This document shows, one piece after another, positions 15,373-17,011 of a stretch of DNA of 17,011 nucleotides. The stretch spans positions 1-17,011 of the forward strand of contig JAFUKV010000304.1 of NCBI GenBank assembly GCA_017467745.1, read 5' to 3'. Source of the DNA: Bacteroidaceae bacterium (lineage in GTDB: Bacteria > Bacteroidota > Bacteroidia > Bacteroidales > CHK158-818). Under the pieces are notes generated by a model, which was given only the letters and a program-made list of their open reading frames with translations, made no database searches and was not told the origin of the DNA. The position numbers and the translations under genes are program-made. Within the stretch, counting starts at the first letter, position 1. Each line of letters opens with the position of its first letter.

Positions 15373-16610
15373 ATGTTGAGATTATTACCATTGGAGATGA
15401 GTTGCTGATAGGGCAGGTTGTCGATACAAATTCGGCTTGGATGGCAAAAGAGTTGAATGCCATAGGTGCTGAGGTATTGCATATTACTACCGTACGCGAT
15501 AGAAAGGACGAGATGATTGAGGCTTTTAATGAGGCCTTTACTCGGGTAAATGTGGTATTGGTTACGGGTGGGCTCGGACCTACAAAAGACGATATAACCA
15601 AGCAGACGCTTTGCGACTATTTCGGTACTGAATTGGTATTCAGCCAAGAGGTGTACGCTCACCTCGAGAATCTGTTGCAACGGCGAGGATTACAAATGAA
15701 CGAATCTAACAGGGCGCAAGCGTTGGTTCCGGAGTCTTGCACGGTTATTCAAAATGCGGTAGGAACAGCTCCTATTATGTGGTTTGAACACGATGGGCGG
15801 ATTTTAGTATCGATGCCCGGTGTGCCATCGGAAATGAAACAGGTAATGACATCCGATATTATACCGCGTTTGTCGTCATTTAAACAAGATGCTGCTGTTA
15901 TTGTGCACCATACGTGCTTGGTTCGTAATTTTGCGGAATCTGTTTTGTCGGAATTTCTGGATGATTTCGAACGAAATATGCCCGAAGATATAAAACTGGC
16001 CTATTTGCCTACTCCGGGATTGATTCGTTTACGACTGACGGCACGGGGAACGGATGAGGAAAAGACGAAGCGTAATCTGGATGGGCAGGTAAAGAAATTA
16101 TGTGGGTTGTTAGGAAATAACATCCTTTGTAATGAAGATTTGTCTTTGACTCAAATAGTCGGAAAATTTTTGAAAGAAAGAGGGTGGATGCTTTCTACGG
16201 CTGAAAGTTGTACGGGAGGAAATATTGCGCATCAGATAACGAAAGTGCCCGGAAGTTCTGCATATTTTAAAGGGAGTGTGGTGGCTTATTCTAATGAGGT
16301 AAAGGAGAATGTGCTTGGGGTGAGCGCTGCCGATTTGACGGCTTTCGGTGCAGTTAGCGATCCGGTAGTTCGTCAGATGTGCGACGGTGTATGCCGATTG
16401 ATGAATACCGAATGTTCCGTAGCTGTGTCGGGTATTGCCGGTCCTGATGGCGGAACGCCTGATAAACCGGTAGGTACAGTGTGGATTGCTGCGAAATGCG
16501 GTGATAAGATACAGACGCAATTATGTTCTTTTGCCAGTAGACGCGAGAATAATATAGCACGAGCTACGCAAGCAGCATTGTTATTGCTTGTTTCATTGTT
16601 TGTTGATTAA
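15369..16610 (+). CDS. cinA: CinA: MoCF-like domain plus nicotinamide-nucleotide amidase
   Basis: A 413-residue CinA protein with both usual domains. Residues 1 to about 170 are the MoCF/COG1058 domain (IITIGDELLIGQVVDTNS, VTGGLGPTKDD at 65-75, SMPGVPSEM at 148-156), which in studied members hydrolyses ADP-ribose. A linker domain follows. Residues from about 257 to 410 are the PncC/NMN amidase domain, which turns NMN into nicotinic acid mononucleotide for NAD recycling: STAESCTGGNIAHQIT (276-291, with the nucleophilic Ser in ESCTGG), GSVVAYSNEVKENVLGV and SGIAGPDGGTPDKPVGTV (354-371). Start and stop fit the family. The old name 'competence-damage inducible' does not by itself imply competence here; no com gene is present. 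It shares 4 nt with the protease gene. No clear terminator follows, and a new promoter precedes rpmB. Confidence 0.95.
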   Translation: MNVEIITIGDELLIGQVVDTNSAWMAKELNAIGAEVLHITTVRDRKDEMIEAFNEAFTRVNVVLVTGGLGPTKDDITKQTLCDYFGTELVFSQEVYAHLENLLQRRGLQMNESNRAQALVPESCTVIQNAVGTAPIMWFEHDGRILVSMPGVPSEMKQVMTSDIIPRLSSFKQDAAVIVHHTCLVRNFAESVLSEFLDDFERNMPEDIKLAYLPTPGLIRLRLTARGTDEEKTKRNLDGQVKKLCGLLGNNILCNEDLSLTQIVGKFLKERGWMLSTAESCTGGNIAHQITKVPGSSAYFKGSVVAYSNEVKENVLGVSAADLTAFGAVSDPVVRQMCDGVCRLMNTECSVAVSGIAGPDGGTPDKPVGTVWIAAKCGDKIQTQLCSFASRRENNIARATQAALLLLVSLFVD

Positions 16611-16634
16611 AAATAGTATTTAATTGTCGAAATA

Positions 16635-16666
16635 TTTGGAGGGTAACGACAAAATCGTTTACTTTG
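16635..16666 (+). promoter_or_regulatory. Bacteroidota-type promoter of rpmB-rpmG
   Basis: TTTG at 16635-16638 is followed after 20 nt by TTACTTTG at 16659-16666, seven of eight matches to TAnnTTTG. The spacer holds a small dyad, AACGA-CAAAA-TCGTT (16645-16659). The predicted leader to the rpmB ATG is about 40 nt. Confidence 0.6.
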
Positions 16667-16714
16667 CACTCTGTTTGTGAAAGCAGAAAAAATCAAATAA
16701 AAATATAGATAGCA

Positions 16715-16954
16715 ATGTCGAAAATTTGTCAAATTACAGGAAAAACAGCTATGGTTGGCAACAATGTTTCGCACTCAAAAAGACGTACGAAAAGAAGATT
16801 TAATGTCAACTTATTTACAAAAAAGTTCTACTGGGTAGAGCAAGATTGTTGGATCAGCTTGAAAGTTTCAGCTGCCGGATTGCGTACGATCAATAAATTA
16901 GGATTGGATGCCGCATTGAAACAAGCTGCGAAAAAAGGTTATTTAAACGCGTAA
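16715..16954 (+). CDS. rpmB: 50S ribosomal protein L28
   Basis: A 79-residue basic protein of the large ribosomal subunit. It begins MSKICQITGKTAMVGNNVSHS, followed by KRRTKRRFNVNL and FYWVEQDCWISLKVSAAGLR, and is close in length and layout to the E. coli-type L28 (78 residues). The first Cys (Cys5) is present, but the CxxC pairs of zinc-binding L28 forms are not. There is no Shine-Dalgarno site at the ATG. It is followed 19 nt later by rpmG. Confidence 0.97.
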   Translation: MSKICQITGKTAMVGNNVSHSKRRTKRRFNVNLFTKKFYWVEQDCWISLKVSAAGLRTINKLGLDAALKQAAKKGYLNA

Positions 16955-16973
16955 ATTGTAAGGAATTCAGAAG

Positions 16974-17011
16974 ATGGCAAAGAAAGCTAAAGGTAATAGA
17001 GTACAAGTAAT
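16974..17011 (+). CDS. rpmG: 50S ribosomal protein L33 (partial, N-terminus)
   Basis: Twelve codons are visible before the window ends: MAKKAKGNRVQV, the standard start of Bacteroidota L33. The rpmB-rpmG order is as in other bacteria. AAGGA (16960-16964) lies 9 nt before the ATG, one of the few Shine-Dalgarno-like sites in the window. Confidence 0.9.
   Translation, partial: MAKKAKGNRVQV

Noticed and set aside
15315..15680. 121-codon minus-strand reading frame across the protease-cinA junction
   Set aside because: It is antisense to two conserved coding regions and has no protein-like features.
16110..16520. 136-codon minus-strand reading frame opposite cinA
   Set aside because: It overlaps the conserved amidase domain of CinA and its composition (many Arg, His, Ser) is typical of a shadow frame.
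15369..16610. CinA as a sign of a natural competence locus
   Set aside because: No other competence gene is present and CinA proteins of this form act in pyridine-nucleotide recycling in most bacteria.

Overview
The window looks like an ordinary stretch of chromosome from a member of the Bacteroidota, most likely order Bacteroidales. Four things point there: the fused LpxC-FabZ gene; near-complete absence of Shine-Dalgarno sites; promoter matches of the TTTG-N19/20-TAnnTTTG type rather than -35/-10; and protein sequences (a Bacteroidota-style TamB, GalE with SSSCTVYG, L28/L33) of that group. The genus cannot be fixed from the sequence. I see no mobile element, CRISPR array, prophage or defence island.

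Layout. 1-35: first codons of a membrane protein leaving the window on the minus strand. 50-3372 (minus): lipid A operon lpxD - lpxC/fabZ - lpxA, closed by a terminator. 3373-3734: AT-rich gap. 3735-3905 (plus): tRNA-Thr(CGT) with its own promoter and terminator. 3932-5025 (plus): galE and its terminator. 5026-5293: gap with no convincing gene. 5290-6978 (minus): a single-gene unit for a Tat-exported Gfo/Idh/MocA-type oxidoreductase, with clear promoter and terminator. 7108-12977 (minus): a cation:proton antiporter downstream of a 1521-residue TamB-like protein. 13110-16610 (plus): tightly packed tsaD - M48/Ste24-type protease - cinA. 16635-17011 (plus): promoter, rpmB (L28) and the start of rpmG (L33).

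The main theme is the cell envelope: lipid A acylation and deacetylation plus fatty-acid dehydration (lpx operon), UDP-sugar epimerisation (galE), an exported oxidoreductase, inner-membrane ion exchange and envelope assembly (TamB). The right third is housekeeping: tRNA t6A modification (TsaD), membrane proteolysis, pyridine-nucleotide repair (CinA) and ribosomal proteins.

I did not find a convincing new system. The points most worth a second look are the highly expressed-looking exported oxidoreductase of unknown substrate, the two A-C mismatches in the tRNA-Thr, the near-leaderless arrangement of tamB, the Ste24-type protease between tsaD and cinA, and a 34-codon hydrophobic reading frame in the gap after galE.
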